64,000 bases of DNA from Coenobita brevimanus (Eukaryota > Arthropoda > Malacostraca > Decapoda > Coenobitidae). The stretch is from positions 25,320,588 to 25,384,587 of the forward strand of contig CM064665.1 of the NCBI GenBank assembly GCA_032717465.1, given 5' to 3'. How positions within the stretch are numbered: the stretch's first letter is position 1; each line of letters starts with the position of its first letter. Below are positions 1-11,582 of this stretch, piece after piece. Below the pieces are notes generated by a model, which did not search any database, was not told where the DNA came from, and worked only from the letters and a program-made list of their open reading frames with translations. A program made the position numbers and the translations under genes.

Positions 1-1414
1 CTTCCTCCTTCGTGATCAAAGAATCATTCAACTCTCCCAACACATTTATTCCTTGCACCCTTCCATCCGCCACAATCTCAGCCACCCTTTCCTCCTCTGC
101 CCATCTCTTCCTTACCGCATCCATCTCAATTAACATCCTTCCATCCTCTGCTTTTACTCGTTCTTCCTTCCCAGACTCTCCCTTTCGCACCCTTTTCACC
201 TCCTTCCAAAACATTTTCTTATTCTGTTGAAAATTCTCTGTCAGCCGCCTACCCCACCTCTCATCTGCTGCCACTTTAGCATCACGCACAGCCCTTCTCG
301 CCCTGTTCCTCTTTTCCTTATACCTTTCACATGACATCTCATCCTTCCTCTGCAGCCACACTTCATATGCACGTCTCTTCTCAGCCACAGCCATACTTAC
401 TCCCTCGCACCACCATTCACTTCCTTTTCTTACACCACCACCCACACGTCTCGCACCACACACCTCTTCTGCATGCCCCACCACAGCACTCTTAAACAAC
501 TGCCATTCCTCCTCCACACTGCCATTTTCCAGATCTTTCACTGCGTTCCACTCATCTGTCAATTTCTCCTGATACTCTATCTTTTTCTCTCTTTTATCAA
601 ACTCACTTACTTTCAAAACCTCCCTGCCACACCTAACCCTCCTAGCTCTCACCCATCTCTTACCTACTCTTAACTTTCCCTCCACCAGGTAGTGGTCAGA
701 CATACCTCCACCCTCCCCTCTCAGAACTCTCACATCCAACAATCTTCCTATTACATTCCTAGACACAACTATATAGTCCTTCAAAGCTCTATCAACAACC
801 CTTCCACCTTCCTGTCTCACCCATGTATACTTATAAATATCTTTCTTCTCAAACAGCGTATTTCCAATCACCATCTCTCGCTCAACACACATCCCTATCA
901 TTCGTTCCCCATTTTCATTTCTTCCAGGCACACCATGCATACCAACTACACCTTCAACTGCTACATTTCCCACTCTAGCATTCAGATCTCCCATCATTAC
1001 CACATTCACATTCGCTCCAAAACTTTGCAGACACTCATCAACATCATTCCAGAAAGACTCCCTCTCTTCTTCACCCCTTTCACTACCAGGCCCATATGCA
1101 CCCACAAACACCCACAACTCACGTTCAGAATTCGCTTTCACCCACATCAGCCTCGATGACACCTCCTTCCATTCAATCACACACTGCTGTACTTCCGGAC
1201 TCACTAACAAGGCCACACCTTCTCTTGCCCTTCCTATGTCAACACCAGACAATCTTCCATTCACACTTCCAAACATAGACTCACCCTTCCCTTTCATCTT
1301 CGTTTCACTCAAAGCTAACACATCCAACTTTCTTTTCACAAACATTCTCCCAATCTCCTCCCTTTTAGCCTCAATCGTACTACATCTACGCACATTCATA
1401 GACCCAATCTTCAT
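1..1414 (-). CDS. APE-type endonuclease and linker of LINE R1 (partial, open)
   Basis: Reading leftward from the ATG at 1414 gives about 471 codons without a stop to the window edge. The N-terminus is MKIGSMNVRRCSTIEAKREE. Endonuclease hallmarks appear in order: NVRR near residue 6, LSETK near residue 37, MGDLNARVG near residue 140, YTWVR near residue 190 and GMSDHYLVEGK near residue 235. The following 200 residues are basic and helical, including SEWWCEGV and KKMFWKEVKRVRKGE, which precede the RT domain in sister copies. An in-frame TAG lies upstream in the leader, so ATG 1414 is the likeliest start. The enzyme would nick target DNA and prime reverse transcription. Being open for its whole visible length makes it the youngest-looking endonuclease frame here; the RT is outside the window. 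Confidence 0.8.
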   Translation of the reverse strand, partial: MKIGSMNVRRCSTIEAKREEIGRMFVKRKLDVLALSETKMKGKGESMFGSVNGRLSGVDIGRAREGVALLVSPEVQQCVIEWKEVSSRLMWVKANSERELWVFVGAYGPGSERGEEERESFWNDVDECLQSFGANVNVVMMGDLNARVGNVAVEGVVGMHGVPGRNENGERMIGMCVEREMVIGNTLFEKKDIYKYTWVRQEGGRVVDRALKDYIVVSRNVIGRLLDVRVLRGEGGGMSDHYLVEGKLRVGKRWVRARRVRCGREVLKVSEFDKREKKIEYQEKLTDEWNAVKDLENGSVEEEWQLFKSAVVGHAEEVCGARRVGGGVRKGSEWWCEGVSMAVAEKRRAYEVWLQRKDEMSCERYKEKRNRARRAVRDAKVAADERWGRRLTENFQQNKKMFWKEVKRVRKGESGKEERVKAEDGRMLIEMDAVRKRWAEEERVAEIVADGRVQGINVLGELNDSLITKEE

Positions 1415-1512
1415 GGTACGGGGATAACTCCATCCCCCATCCCTTTCCCTGGCCTATCTCTTTTTAGGAACTAAAAAACAGAGGAGGGGGTCCCTAGTCC
1501 CCTCACCCCGGA
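1..1512 (-). mobile_element. R1: RTE-like LINE, 5' end to start of RT region, runs off left edge
   Basis: A minus-strand LINE copy whose GC-rich leader (about 1415-1512) precedes one long open frame. The leader contains a GAGGGG/CCCCTC stem-loop, analogous to the leader stem-loops of R3, R4, R8 and R9. The copy is not 5' truncated and abuts CR1 fragment C1, which reads the opposite way from 1518. Its protein aligns by eye with the R3 and R8 proteins but is clearly a different subfamily (for example SETKMKGK versus TETKWKGE). The clade call (RTE-like) rests on an APE-type endonuclease directly followed by RT in a single ORF, plus the C-terminal FGHVERM block and microsatellite tails seen in the other copies. 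Confidence 0.85.
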
Positions 1513-1517
1513 TAGAT

Positions 1518-1944
1518 AAGATTGAAAAAGTACAAAGTGCTGCTACAAGATGGGTGCCAAGCTTAAGGGATCTAAGTTATGGAGAAAGACAGGAAAGATT
1601 GAATCTACCAACGCTGCAGGAGAGAAGAGGAGACATGATTATGCAATATAAATGCATCTCAGGGAAAGGGAGAATGGACATAAATGATTATATATCATTT
1701 GGTGAAGCATCAGCAAAAGGACATTGCAAAAAACTGCAAAAAAGAGAGATGATAAAGAAGTAAGGAAATTCAGTTTCCCAAATAGGGCAGTTGATTAGTA
1801 GAATGCACTACCGAATGAAATAGTATGTGCCACAACTATTCATAAAGTGAAGAATATGTGTGATAAAAATGGTTTAATACACGGGACGGTTCGAGCTTGA
1901 CTCACTCCTGTAAAGATACAAATAGACAAGAACAATTAGGTAGG

Positions 1945-1945
<1 letters not shown>
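1518..1945 (+). mobile_element. C1: CR1-like LINE, 3'-terminal fragment
   Basis: The frame open from 1518 to 1760 reads KIEKVQSAATRWVPSLRDLS, then YGERQERLNLPTLQERRGD, the conserved end of CR1-type RT proteins. After a frame change, recognisable sequence continues as NALPNEIV near 1805. The copy ends with ACAATTAGGTAGGAA running straight into (CA)n. C2 ends the same way (ACAATTAGGTAAATA then CA), so the shared terminus marks the element's 3' end. It is 5' truncated, as is normal for LINEs, and abuts the 5' end of R1. Confidence 0.75.
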
Positions 1946-2013
<68 letters not shown>

Positions 2014-2032
2014 GCGCACACACGCGCACACA

Positions 2033-2072
<40 letters not shown>
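1946..2072. repeat. (CA)n microsatellite with CGCGCA interruptions
   Basis: About 125 bp of CA dinucleotides broken by three CGCGCACA variants near 2012-2040. It begins exactly at the 3' end of C1, so it probably grew from the retroelement's tail. Confidence 0.95.
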
Positions 2073-2073
<1 letters not shown>

Positions 2074-4683
2074 CTACGTTCTATATTCGATTAATTACGT
2101 AGCCCGACCACAGACACTGACGAGGTTCAAGAAGGATACATATATACCAAGTCACTCATGAGGGACGACACAATGCCCATAAGGAGGTAAATGACTGGGA
2201 ATATCACCTGTATTTTCTAAGCAGTAATTCCCTCGCCAGAGCACATAAGACTCAAGAAAGAACCATTTAGACTAACCATTAGACTCAAGGGCTCGTATTC
2301 TCGTCGGTTATGGAAGCTCCCTAACATCCCTTCCTAAGCGATTTTTTTTCCTAATGACATCTTGTCGTTCTCTTGTATTCTGTAAATTACTCTAACATTA
2401 CCAAACTCTGCACATGTAACGTACAAAACGTTAACAACGCATATCAAAAAATTAATCTCAAAGAAGAGGTGTTAGGAAGCTTCCTTAACCGACGGGGATA
2501 CGAACCAAGAAAGAAATCGGACCAAGAAAGACCCAGTTATATTCTAACTCATGAAGAACGATATGGAGAACTCCAAGGTAAGCAGCCCTAATATCACTAA
2601 CCTTTACTAGGAATGAGAAGGGATTGGACGCCACCCTCCACACACACAGAGGAGGAAAAACCAGACTAAACTATACGGCACGCCTTCTTAAGCTACGACA
2701 CGCCTGAAGAAGGAAGTGCTTGTTATGAAACTCACACAAGAGGGTCGCTTCTAGAGGGGTGACGTAAGGGATAGCGCTGTAAATCGGCAACTAAAAGCCG
2801 ATTAACATCGGTATCGGTATCGGAAGGGAAAATTATCCGATGATCGGAATCGAGTCGGAAGAGGATGAGTAACGATGAAAAATATATAACTGTTTGTTTT
2901 ACCTAATGACGCTAGACTCTAGCACTTATTTCACCACCATTCTAGGTGTGAACTAACGCAGTTATGATGATTATTTTCCAAAGATATGGTCTTATCCCAC
3001 ATTCTGCGGAATGTCTTAAATGGTAAAATGCATTGAACTAAAACATACGGAATATTTAGACCATAATATTATATCATTGTTGTTAGAATGAAGCTCGACA
3101 CAAATTACTAGACAGCACACCTTTGCCAAGGAGCTGTGGCGGACTGGTATGAACTTGCGAGTCTGACAATACACACATACACACTTGCTGTGTTCCATCA
3201 ATGGTATGACTTAGGCTTAATGGGTACTTTTAGTGGTACAACAGCTGTGAGCAAAAATTCAGTTTCTTTTCATTTTTTCCTACTAATCTTCAATAAAATA
3301 TGCACAGTTAAATACTATGCAGAACTAATTATCGCTGCCTTTCTTTGGGTTTAATTAATATAGTGCTAGATTTGGCTGTTACCCTAATTGTTAATTTTAT
3401 TTAGCTAATGTGAAAAAAATGCTGGTACTTAAAAAATTAGGCCTATCTTCATATATTGCATTACATCAAAATATAACTGGTCTTTTAGCTTTTTTATTGG
3501 GATCTTGATTTTAAAGAAGCTATAAAATGGTAACTTTACTATACCATCATCTTTTAAAATGTTTTTAAGACATTAATACTCAAAAGTAATGTCTTTGCCA
3601 TGGAGCAAAGAATAGGAAACATGAAGCACATACTGTAACTTTTGTGCTTCCTTAAAAGTACACAACACTGAGTCATTAGACAGATAGTAAACACATAACA
3701 TTTAGCTTCAAAATCTAAGCCAAATCTTGATATTTAACGATATATGAAACGCATAAAGTATGTAAGCTTCTGGTAATTATCCAGATAATAAAGCACGACA
3801 TTTATTCTTGAAAATACAGTACATAAAACCTTGACCGGCCGACCATTAGCCAGAAAATGAAGCATTTTTATTTAAACGTATGTAACATTTTGATCATCAG
3901 CCAACTCGGGCCAGACCAGCCTAGAGATAGTGCATAATGGAAAAAAGGCACTTGGTTTAGTCCCAGAGATTGGATGCAACACACCAGTAGACAAGGATTG
4001 TTCCTCACATATATCATGATTAAAACTGCTTTCCGTGAAATAAAGCATGAATTACTAAGTTCATTGTATGCCAACCACATACATAGGTATTAAAGTGTAC
4101 TGTAGTGGCTCACACTACACACACTAAAAACATTATGTTTGTCTTGATTTTAAGACAGTCTTAAGTCGGTTATATCTTACTTTTTTCGAAACTTAGCATT
4201 GAAGGTCCTTTGCCCTAGACAGGTAACTTGACCATTTCTCACACTGTAGGTAGCCTGGGGTTGGACATACACCAAGGAAGGATTATGAAGAAATAAGTTC
4301 TTAACTGCTTAACAAACTACAAAAATACTGTACAAGATTTTAAACCATTGTCCTCTCGGATCCGAAACTATTTTAATTATCATTTGACAAGTAATTAAAC
4401 AGTATACTGACTAATTTTATGTGGAAAATCATTACACTAGGAACGAACTGAGCTATTTAGATGCTGGGTGTGTCTCTGAGACGTGGATGGTGATTATATT
4501 TGCATATAGTAGGTCACCTTTCAGCGACACACAGGAACGTCTGGAAAGGAAGTAAAAAATCATGCAATTTTCGATAAGGTGTGATTAATTCAGGTTGGAT
4601 CCACATGTCCATGCAGTCACTATAAGTGAATCCACATGTTCTCACACTATCGTGGATTGCCATCTATTTGTAATTATTTGTGT
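2073..4683. other. AT-rich unique-looking DNA, no gene seen
   Basis: No coding potential that I trust: open frames are short and unlike known families. A small cluster of CGGTATCGGAATCGG-like motifs lies at 2795-2860 with partial palindromes (CCGAT/ATCGG), possibly the edge of a decayed DNA transposon. The rest is featureless. Confidence 0.5.
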
Positions 4684-4935
4684 CTGTTTCTCATTCCTAT
4701 CCATCCAGCTATCTGTCTCTATCTGTACATCTTTCTGTTCATCTTTCTATCTGTTTCTGTGTCGGTCTATCTATCTACCTATCAATCTGTCTGTTCGTCT
4801 GTCTTCCTCTAGGCAGATGCCTTAATCCCAGAAGTGCCTGCAAATGAATAGCCTCCATATCACCCTGTCCTCCACCATCAGGTTGCACTCGCTTTCAACC
4901 TACACCTCCCACATTCGTATACCTGACCATACTTT
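4684..4935 (-). mobile_element. R2: 3'-terminal scrap of R-family LINE with (TCTA/TCTG) tail
   Basis: Positions 4811-4935 match, in the minus orientation, the terminal ~120 bp of R5 (GCAGATGCCTTAATCCC, then the CCTCCATATCACCCTGTCC stretch). This encodes the last residues of the ORF. To its left, 4684-4810 is a degenerate TATC/TGTC tract, equivalent to the GATA-type tail of R8. The coding part is too short and decayed to read. Confidence 0.6.
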
Positions 4936-5959
4936 TTCTTTAACAGATTTTAAATTTTCGCTTATATTTCATATAACACCGTAAAGGTTACTCTTAGACA
5001 CTGTAATATTTGCGCCTGTGTTGGCAACCTGCGTCTACTCAATCAAGAAAGCACAAACAAAAAAGACTAGTGTAGGTTCGGAACCGAATGCTAGTGACGC
5101 AATGCACATTCGCCTTCGACCAAGTCGAAAGGCAAAAGAAGGTTGAGACAAGTAGATCGCAGCAGACAACGTGATCATGACGTGTCAACCAAATACGCAT
5201 TTAGCGTGATGAGCAAGTATGAAGTGCAATAAAGAGTATAGAAGGGAAGAAGAGTTGCATTTACAATGAGGTTGGTGACAACGAAGGGGGAGGTGAGCAT
5301 AGAAGTAAAGAATTTGATAAATGATACCTTTGTGACGATTTGAGGTCGAGTCGGGACACTGGTGGATTGTCACAAGTCAGGGGAGATAGGACGGAGAATG
5401 AATTATCAGAGTGAGGAATATGGAGCTGCATGGAGAGACCGTCAGACAAATGAGAATGTTTTGAAGCGCTGAGGTGTGGACGTTGATGTACTGGAGGGGT
5501 ACGAGGAGTACTCTGAAAGTTTGGTGATGAGGAAAGAAACTGCGATAGAAGGAAAGAGACAGAATGTGAGACTGAGGAGGAGCTGGAAGGACGAAGTGGA
5601 ATGCTCTGGGTATGATTAAGAAAATATATGTCAGTATTCTCACAAACTGGGTTGAAGGGACTAGAGTGAAGTTACATGCCTTACATATAATTGCATTCTT
5701 GTTGGTAAATGAATCCTTACAGGACATCATACTTGATCATTTATTTTATCACGCACATGATAATATGCGTTTATAAATTATGTACTTTTATTATCAACAC
5801 ACTTTTGCACCAGTTACACGCAAGAGAATATGGAGACTCTCAGGCTCTTATGCTCACTCTTAACTGAATATAATTGTCTGGCGTTAGCGAGAAGAGAATA
5901 TTTGAGGTGTCCCGAGGGACTAATGGTTGTCCAGAGATTACATGAATATGGGGTCCGAT
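4936..5959. other. Purine-leaning DNA, no gene seen
   Basis: The + strand is enriched in AG from about 5100. Open frames on the other strand are low-complexity shadows of that bias. No repeat family or domain was recognised. Confidence 0.45.
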
Positions 5960-6150
5960 GAATGGTCAGGAAATATGAATAGTGATTTGAATAGTGTGAT
6001 GAAATTACTGGTGAAGGGAAGTCAATGATGAGGTGAAATTAGTGCTTAGGTGAAGTGAATGATGAAATGAAATGCATGCTGAAGAGAAATGAACAGTAAG
6101 GTGAAGTGAATGGTAGGGTGAAATGATTGATGAGGTGAAATGGGTGATAA
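5960..6150 (+). repeat. Degenerate minisatellite of GTGAARTG-type units
   Basis: Roughly a dozen variants of a 12-13 bp word (GGTGAAATGAATGAT, GGTGAAGTGAATGGT and similar) follow one another, with substitutions and small indels. It is simple tandem DNA with no coding signal. Confidence 0.6.
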
Positions 6151-6319
6151 AGAAGGCTTATATTAATGGCTATTGACTGCATGAGGGTCATTAGGTAGGC
6201 AATTGACTTTTGCTGAGTCTGACTTCTCCCTTGGAACATGAAGGGAATAATCGAATATACATCCAGGTCCCCAGTTGTACTGCTGGGTACACAGGGTCAA
6301 GGGGGAAACAAACTTATCC

Positions 6320-8330
6320 AGGCGTTTCACCAGACCGAGAATGAAACTCGTGTTGTTGCTGTTGTTGTTGTTGTTGCTGGCAGGATGTATTAATGCACCA
6401 TCGGCTACACCCATGATGAAGCGATGTTGATGAGGATGAACAGGCGGCGAGGAGAAGTGGGTGAGGACGGAGGGAAAATGAGTAAAGGACAAGGAGAAAT
6501 GTGTGAGGGAGGGAGGAGAAATTGGCAGAGAGGAGGGGAAATGGGTGCAAGAGGAAGAGATATTGGTAGAAGGTGAGGGGATTTTGTGGAGGAAGAACGT
6601 GGTGGGTGGATAAGAAGCGGAAATAAGCAGAAAAAAAGAAACTGAAGGGAAAAGGAATGGAAAAGAGGGAGAAATAGGTGGTGAGAACTAGAAATGAATG
6701 GGGATGAGGGAAAATAGGTACTGAAGAAAAACAGAATGAATGGAGAGGGATGAGAGTTGTGAGGGAAGGAGAAGTGGGTAAGGAGGGGAAATAGATGGGA
6801 ACGGAGGAAAAGACATTTGGGAAGGGAGGAAGGAGACAGGTTGCTAAGGAGGAAGAAAATGAGGTGAACTGGAGAAAGAACAAAGCAGTGGGATTACCGA
6901 CTATCACGTGTCGTTTTTTTCTGGCTCTGTTTCTAGTCCTCGCTTTTATTATCTGCCTCTTCTCTTCGTTAGTTACTCTTTGATATTTTCCTTTTTTCTC
7001 ATGTACTTCTTTTTTATACTTATTTTCCCTCGCATTATTTCCTGTTATTTTCTCCATTTTCGCTTTGATCATTCGATGTTTCTTCTGTTTTTTTTTCTTT
7101 ACTCAGATATACTATCCTTTAATATTTAATTCATTTTCTCTGTTATGATCCTCTCATTGTCCCATTTTCTCAGTTACTATCTTCCCATTTTTTCTCTTGT
7201 GTTCTCCATCTTTTCTTCTAGATCTATTCCCTTCACACCAGCACGTCAGCCTATCTTTGATCATCTCTTTCAACACCAGTCAACTCTCACACGTTTCTCT
7301 GAAAATTTCTCGTCCATCAAACACCCACCTCCGCCTCCAATCCACCTCTGATATCACCTCAACCTATATCATATCAACCTCCCTTAACCTCCACCTTTTT
7401 TTTTTCAACCACCTCTCTCCAACCCCAAACGCCCCACCCACCTCTCATCAACTCCTTTTTTTTCCTCCAGCCACCACTCATCCACCTCCCATATTTCTTC
7501 AACCCACGTTTTACCATTCCTAAACACCACCACCGACTATTTCCCACCTCTCATTTACCTCTCCCCAGAATACCACCCATTTTCATACACCTCTCCCCAA
7601 AACACATCCATCCACCTCTGCCCCCTTCATTAGCTCCACTCACCCCTACTGAAATATCATTCTGACTGTTCCTCTTCACTCCCTTGACGTAAATGCCCAA
7701 GACCTGATATTGGACAGACTACAAATCGCCCCTGCTGCCCTTTAATCCATATACGTACACACCTCCATCCATCTCTGTCCAACACCCCAGACACATTCAC
7801 TGTCATAATCTTTCTCCAGCTTTCATTTGCCTACTTCCTAACTCCAGTTATCATATCCACATATCTATATCCATCCACATCCATCCTGGCCTCAGGTACA
7901 TATGTTAATTAACCAACCAATCACCTCCATTCACCTCTCCCAAACATTCCTTCCCCATTTCCTTTTTCTCACGATGCTTGCATTCAGGTGGATGTTTATC
8001 ACCTCCACCCACAATCACTTCACCCCTCTCCCGCTATTAACCTTCACGTACCTCTCATCCACTTCCCCATATTCCTTCCCTCACCTGTCACCCACCTGGT
8101 ATCCAACTTTCCCCCCAAAGCACTTAAACTCCTTTCTCACTTGCCTCTTTTCACTCCCCTAAATTTCCACCCAGTTGTGAAACCCACTTAGCTTCTTATC
8201 CACTTCTTCCTTTTCTACAAACACCTTCTCCAAAACACAACCACCTCCAGTTTACCTCCTCAAACCTCCATTCACTTCCCCAAAAACGCTTTCTCCTCCT
8301 TCTCCTGCAACGTAACTATCCTTACCCTGT
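6320..8330. repeat. Strand-asymmetric tract: purine-rich then pyrimidine-rich, switch near 6905
   Basis: From about 6400 to 6900 the + strand is made of GGAGAAATGGG-like words. From about 6910 to 8330 it is made of CCACCTCTC, CCCATTTTCTC and related pyrimidine words. The left half reads like the reverse complement of the right half's vocabulary, so the tract is a loose inverted repeat of decayed minisatellites. A (GTT) run sits at 6353-6376. Long open frames across it encode only S, F, P and L or K, E and R and are not genes. Confidence 0.6.
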
Positions 8331-8590
8331 TATCGGGTGGAGTGCAAATCGGCGGGCAGGTCGTTCCTTTCCCTGATGCACACAACCCCGGGATTAACGA
8401 GGCCACTCAACAATCCGGTCCGCCCACGCCTGTCCTCCAGCCCTAATGACTCTTAGGGTGGTCAGCTTGGAGGTAAGGAGGAAGGAGTGCATTTTATTTT
8501 TTTCTTTTTGGACAAGGAAAATGAAGCATAAATTTTGAGGAAGAGGCGAAAATATTTCAAGGAAGAGGGAGAAATTGTTTGAAAGCACAA

Positions 8591-10051
8591 GGGGGTAGGG
8601 GGGTTTTTCAATAATACTCCCCCAGTATCCCTGCTTGTCGTAAAAGGCGACTAAAAGGGTTGGCGGAGGGTTAGTGCCCCTCCCCGGAAAACAACTAACT
8701 AAAAAAAACAAACAATAAGCCTCGGACAAGGACTGACCAAAAGATGACGACCAAGGACCGGACAAAGGACATGGTTATCGAAACGTGGAATGTAAGGGGA
8801 GCGAATGATGAGGGGAAAGAGAGAGAGATTGTCCATGTGCTCGAGGGTGCGAAAGTGGATGTATGTGGAATAACTGAATCAAAATGGAGAGGAGAAAGTG
8901 TGAGAGAATGGGAGTATGGATGGGGTATATGTGCAGGAGTAGGTGAGAATGAGAGGGCAAAGGAAGGAGTATGTATAGTTGTGAGTAAAAGATGGAAGAG
9001 GAGCATAAGACAGTATGAATCAGTTGGGTCAAGGATTGTGTGGGTAAAGTTGAAAGTTGGAATACAAATGTGGGCGATTGTGTGTGTGTATGCTCCAACG
9101 CAAGATCGTGCTAGAAGAGTGAGAGAAGACTTCTGGACAAATGTAGAAGTGTGCATGGAAAAGTTTGGAAGAAACGAGAGAGTGTTTTTGATTCGTGATA
9201 TGAATGGTAAAGTTGGGAATGTGAAGGTGGATGGAATAGTTGGTGAGTGGGGTGTGCATGCTAAGATAGATGAGAATGGGAGTGCGTTAGTGGACATTTG
9301 TGCTGGGAGGGAGTTGGTGATAGCCAATACCCCCTTCAGGCATAAAATGATCCACAGGTATACATGGCGTGTGATGAGAAGGGTGAGTGGTGAACTGAAT
9401 GGAAGGAAGGCAATGATTGATTATGTGTGTGTGGATGAAAGGATGCGAAGATGTGTAATGGATGCAAGAGTATATAGAGGTTGGGGGAGTGGACTTTCTG
9501 ACCATTACTTGGTGGTGGCCAGAATTAGAATTCAAGAAAGATGGAGGAATAGAAGAAGGGAAAGATGAGAGGAAGTAGTTGCAAGGAGAGTGGAAAGGTT
9601 ACAAGAGGATGAGAAAAAGGCAGGTTATAAGAGAGAAGTGGAGGAACGATTGGGCAAATATGAATTGGAGCAGATGGGAGATGTGGAAGCTGTGTGTAGG
9701 ATATTTACAGAAGAAATATGTACAGCGTGTGATGTGGTGTGTGGAAGGAAGAGAACACGGAGGGGGGTGCAAGGAACAGCGTGGTGGACTGAAGAGGTGA
9801 AACAGGCTGTGGCACAAAAGAAGAAAGCATACAATGAATAGATGAGAAATAGGGGCGTGGAAGAAGTTGAGAGGCGGAAGAGAGAGTTATATGTAGAAAG
9901 AAAGAGAGAGGTGAAAAGATTAGTAAGAGAGAGTAAGAAGAGAGTGGATGAGGAATTTGGAAGGAATTTGAGTGTAAAGTGGAGGGACTGTAAGAAAATG
10001 TTCTGGAAAGAGGTGAACAGAATAAGACAGGGTGGAAGTGAAGTTAGCAGG
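8591..10051 (+). mobile_element. R3: RTE-like LINE, 5' leader plus endonuclease, 3' truncated
   Basis: The copy starts at the G-run GGGGGTAGGGGGG, the same start as R8, and carries the full leader (8591-8743). That includes ACTCCCCCAGTATCCCTGC and the GGAGGG/CCCTCC stem-loop. Similarity to R8 and R9 stops at about 10051, just before the RT domain, without any microsatellite tail. A LINE copy that keeps its 5' end and lacks its 3' end is the reverse of normal target-primed truncation. A later deletion or recombination is the simplest explanation. Confidence 0.85.
8744..10051 (+). pseudogene. Endonuclease and linker of LINE R3, two in-frame stops
   Basis: One reading frame runs from ATG 8744 to about 10051, interrupted only by TGA at 9566-9568 and TAG at 9839-9841. 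The three open pieces (8744-9568, 9569-9838, 9842-10051) share the same frame, so no indel occurred over about 1.3 kb. Motifs seen: WNVRGANDE, ITESKWRGE, IRDMNGKVGN (GDLN-type site with the G changed to R), RYTWRVMRR, GLSDHYLVVARI, GTAWWTEEVKQAV and KKMFWKEVNRIRQG. The TAG falls where R9 has tryptophan (SEWMG). The TGA falls in an arginine-rich stretch and may be a CGA change. The altered IRD residue beside the catalytic aspartate may also impair the enzyme. Confidence 0.8.
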
Positions 10052-11145
10052 GTTGTCGTAAATCTGTTAAACCTTACACTTATGTAATATCATTTTATGG
10101 GCGATCATGCATGAAAGTGTGGAACGGGGAAGTTGCTGATGTTATTTTAACACTCCAGTGTTGTGTGAAGGTCTGCAGTAGTTTTAATAATTTCCGAGAT
10201 TACCCAGTTCTGATGATCAGTTCGGCACATTTTGGCATTTTTCGGAAGTATGGTGACTAATTTTTGAAAGTCACTTTAGAATTCCCTAATATTTATCCAT
10301 AAGTTTCCAGCGATGAACGTAGGTCCACAGCTGCATTGAATACCTGTGGACATAAATGAGTTTTGTTGTTGTTCATCACCGTGCTACATATCTCATACTG
10401 AGCTTGTTCGCTTGCCTCCCTCGAACAATCACTAGATTATTATCTAAGTTGGAATCTAGGACGCCCGTAATAACGTTCATTTAAATGAATGATATGACTA
10501 AAACCTATATACCTTATTTAATATAAGTATAGAGGGAAAAACAAGTTTGTCTGTGAAACCCCAATGATAATATTCACACCCGAAACGATGATTTGGATGA
10601 TTATGATTTGGGGAGATACGGGCGGTGATGTGGCAACACTGGGGTGTGTTCCAAGGAAAATGTTTGCTATGGAGCGAAGGAAAAGGAATGACAAATTGAT
10701 ATGACAAATACAGCTGCTTTGAGACCTTCTGTTAATTTTGGGTTATATGATTGCTCTAGTGTGCTAAATTAGTACCCCTTTTTTAGGGCATAACCTTCCC
10801 CCCTTCAGTATCATGAGACATGTTTGAGATTTTTTTTTACTGACGCCAGACGATTATTCAGGTTAAGAAAAATGTCTTATGTTAATGATGTTACGGAATT
10901 ATAAATATATAAAAGTTCCTCTCTGAAAACTGTTTAAGACGGTCAAAGCAGTGTGGAGACAAGAGAAAAATTAAAACTGCATCATAGGATTGAACAAGTG
11001 AATTAAAAGAAAAAAAATGCATACGACAGGCAAACCCTATGGAAGGGTCAGTTTCCATCGTGCTAAGAATGAAAGAAGAGTTTTTGGGAAAGAAAATATA
11101 TGCATTCATGTATATTGTAAACACTACGCAGAACCAAAATAAACG
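10052..11145. other. AT-rich DNA without recognised features
   Basis: No domain, repeat family or RNA gene was recognised. Short open frames look random. Confidence 0.45.

Positions 11146-11200
<55 letters not shown>
11146..11200. repeat. (CA)n-(TA)n microsatellite, tail of SINE S1a
   Basis: CA dinucleotides (11146-11158) run into about 42 bp of TA. The TA tract is immediately 3' of the minus-strand SINE S1a, where the S1b copy also has (AT)n. Confidence 0.9.
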
Positions 11201-11202
<2 letters not shown>

Positions 11203-11582
11203 TCAGCCGTTCGAGTATCCACTGCAGGACCGGCCTATCCCGACCGAAATGGGGACGATACAGCCAATGTATCTCTACAGTGGATTAGGCTGTCTGGTAG
11301 AGATTGTATGTGGGGTGAGAAGTGCTTGTAAGTGTAATTGTAGTGTTGGAGTGGCTTTGGATGTGTGTGTAGTCTGAGAACCAAGTGTAATCGGCCCGCG
11401 CAAGCCGACTGGGTGCAAGCATACTTTATAGTAAGCGACACTGGTTCAATCACAGCACCACTTATGTCCGCCAATGCAGTACGTGGCCGGGTGAACACTC
11501 CCAAAGTTTTTTACCCTGGTGGGGCGCGAACCCTGGTTCACCCGTGTACGAAACACACACTCTACCATTCTACCACAGAGGC

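Noticed and set aside
2795..2860. hAT-like element suggested by ATCGG/CCGAT words
   Set aside because: Too short and irregular; no terminal repeats or duplicated target found.
6314..7072. 252-codon minus-strand frame
   Set aside because: Composition-driven frame over purine-rich low-complexity DNA; no motifs.
8695..9327. 210-codon minus-strand frame, and similar frames at 32106-32768 and 33106-33960
   Set aside because: Shadows opposite the endonuclease and RT frames of R3 and R8; rich in S, H, P and T, with no domain.
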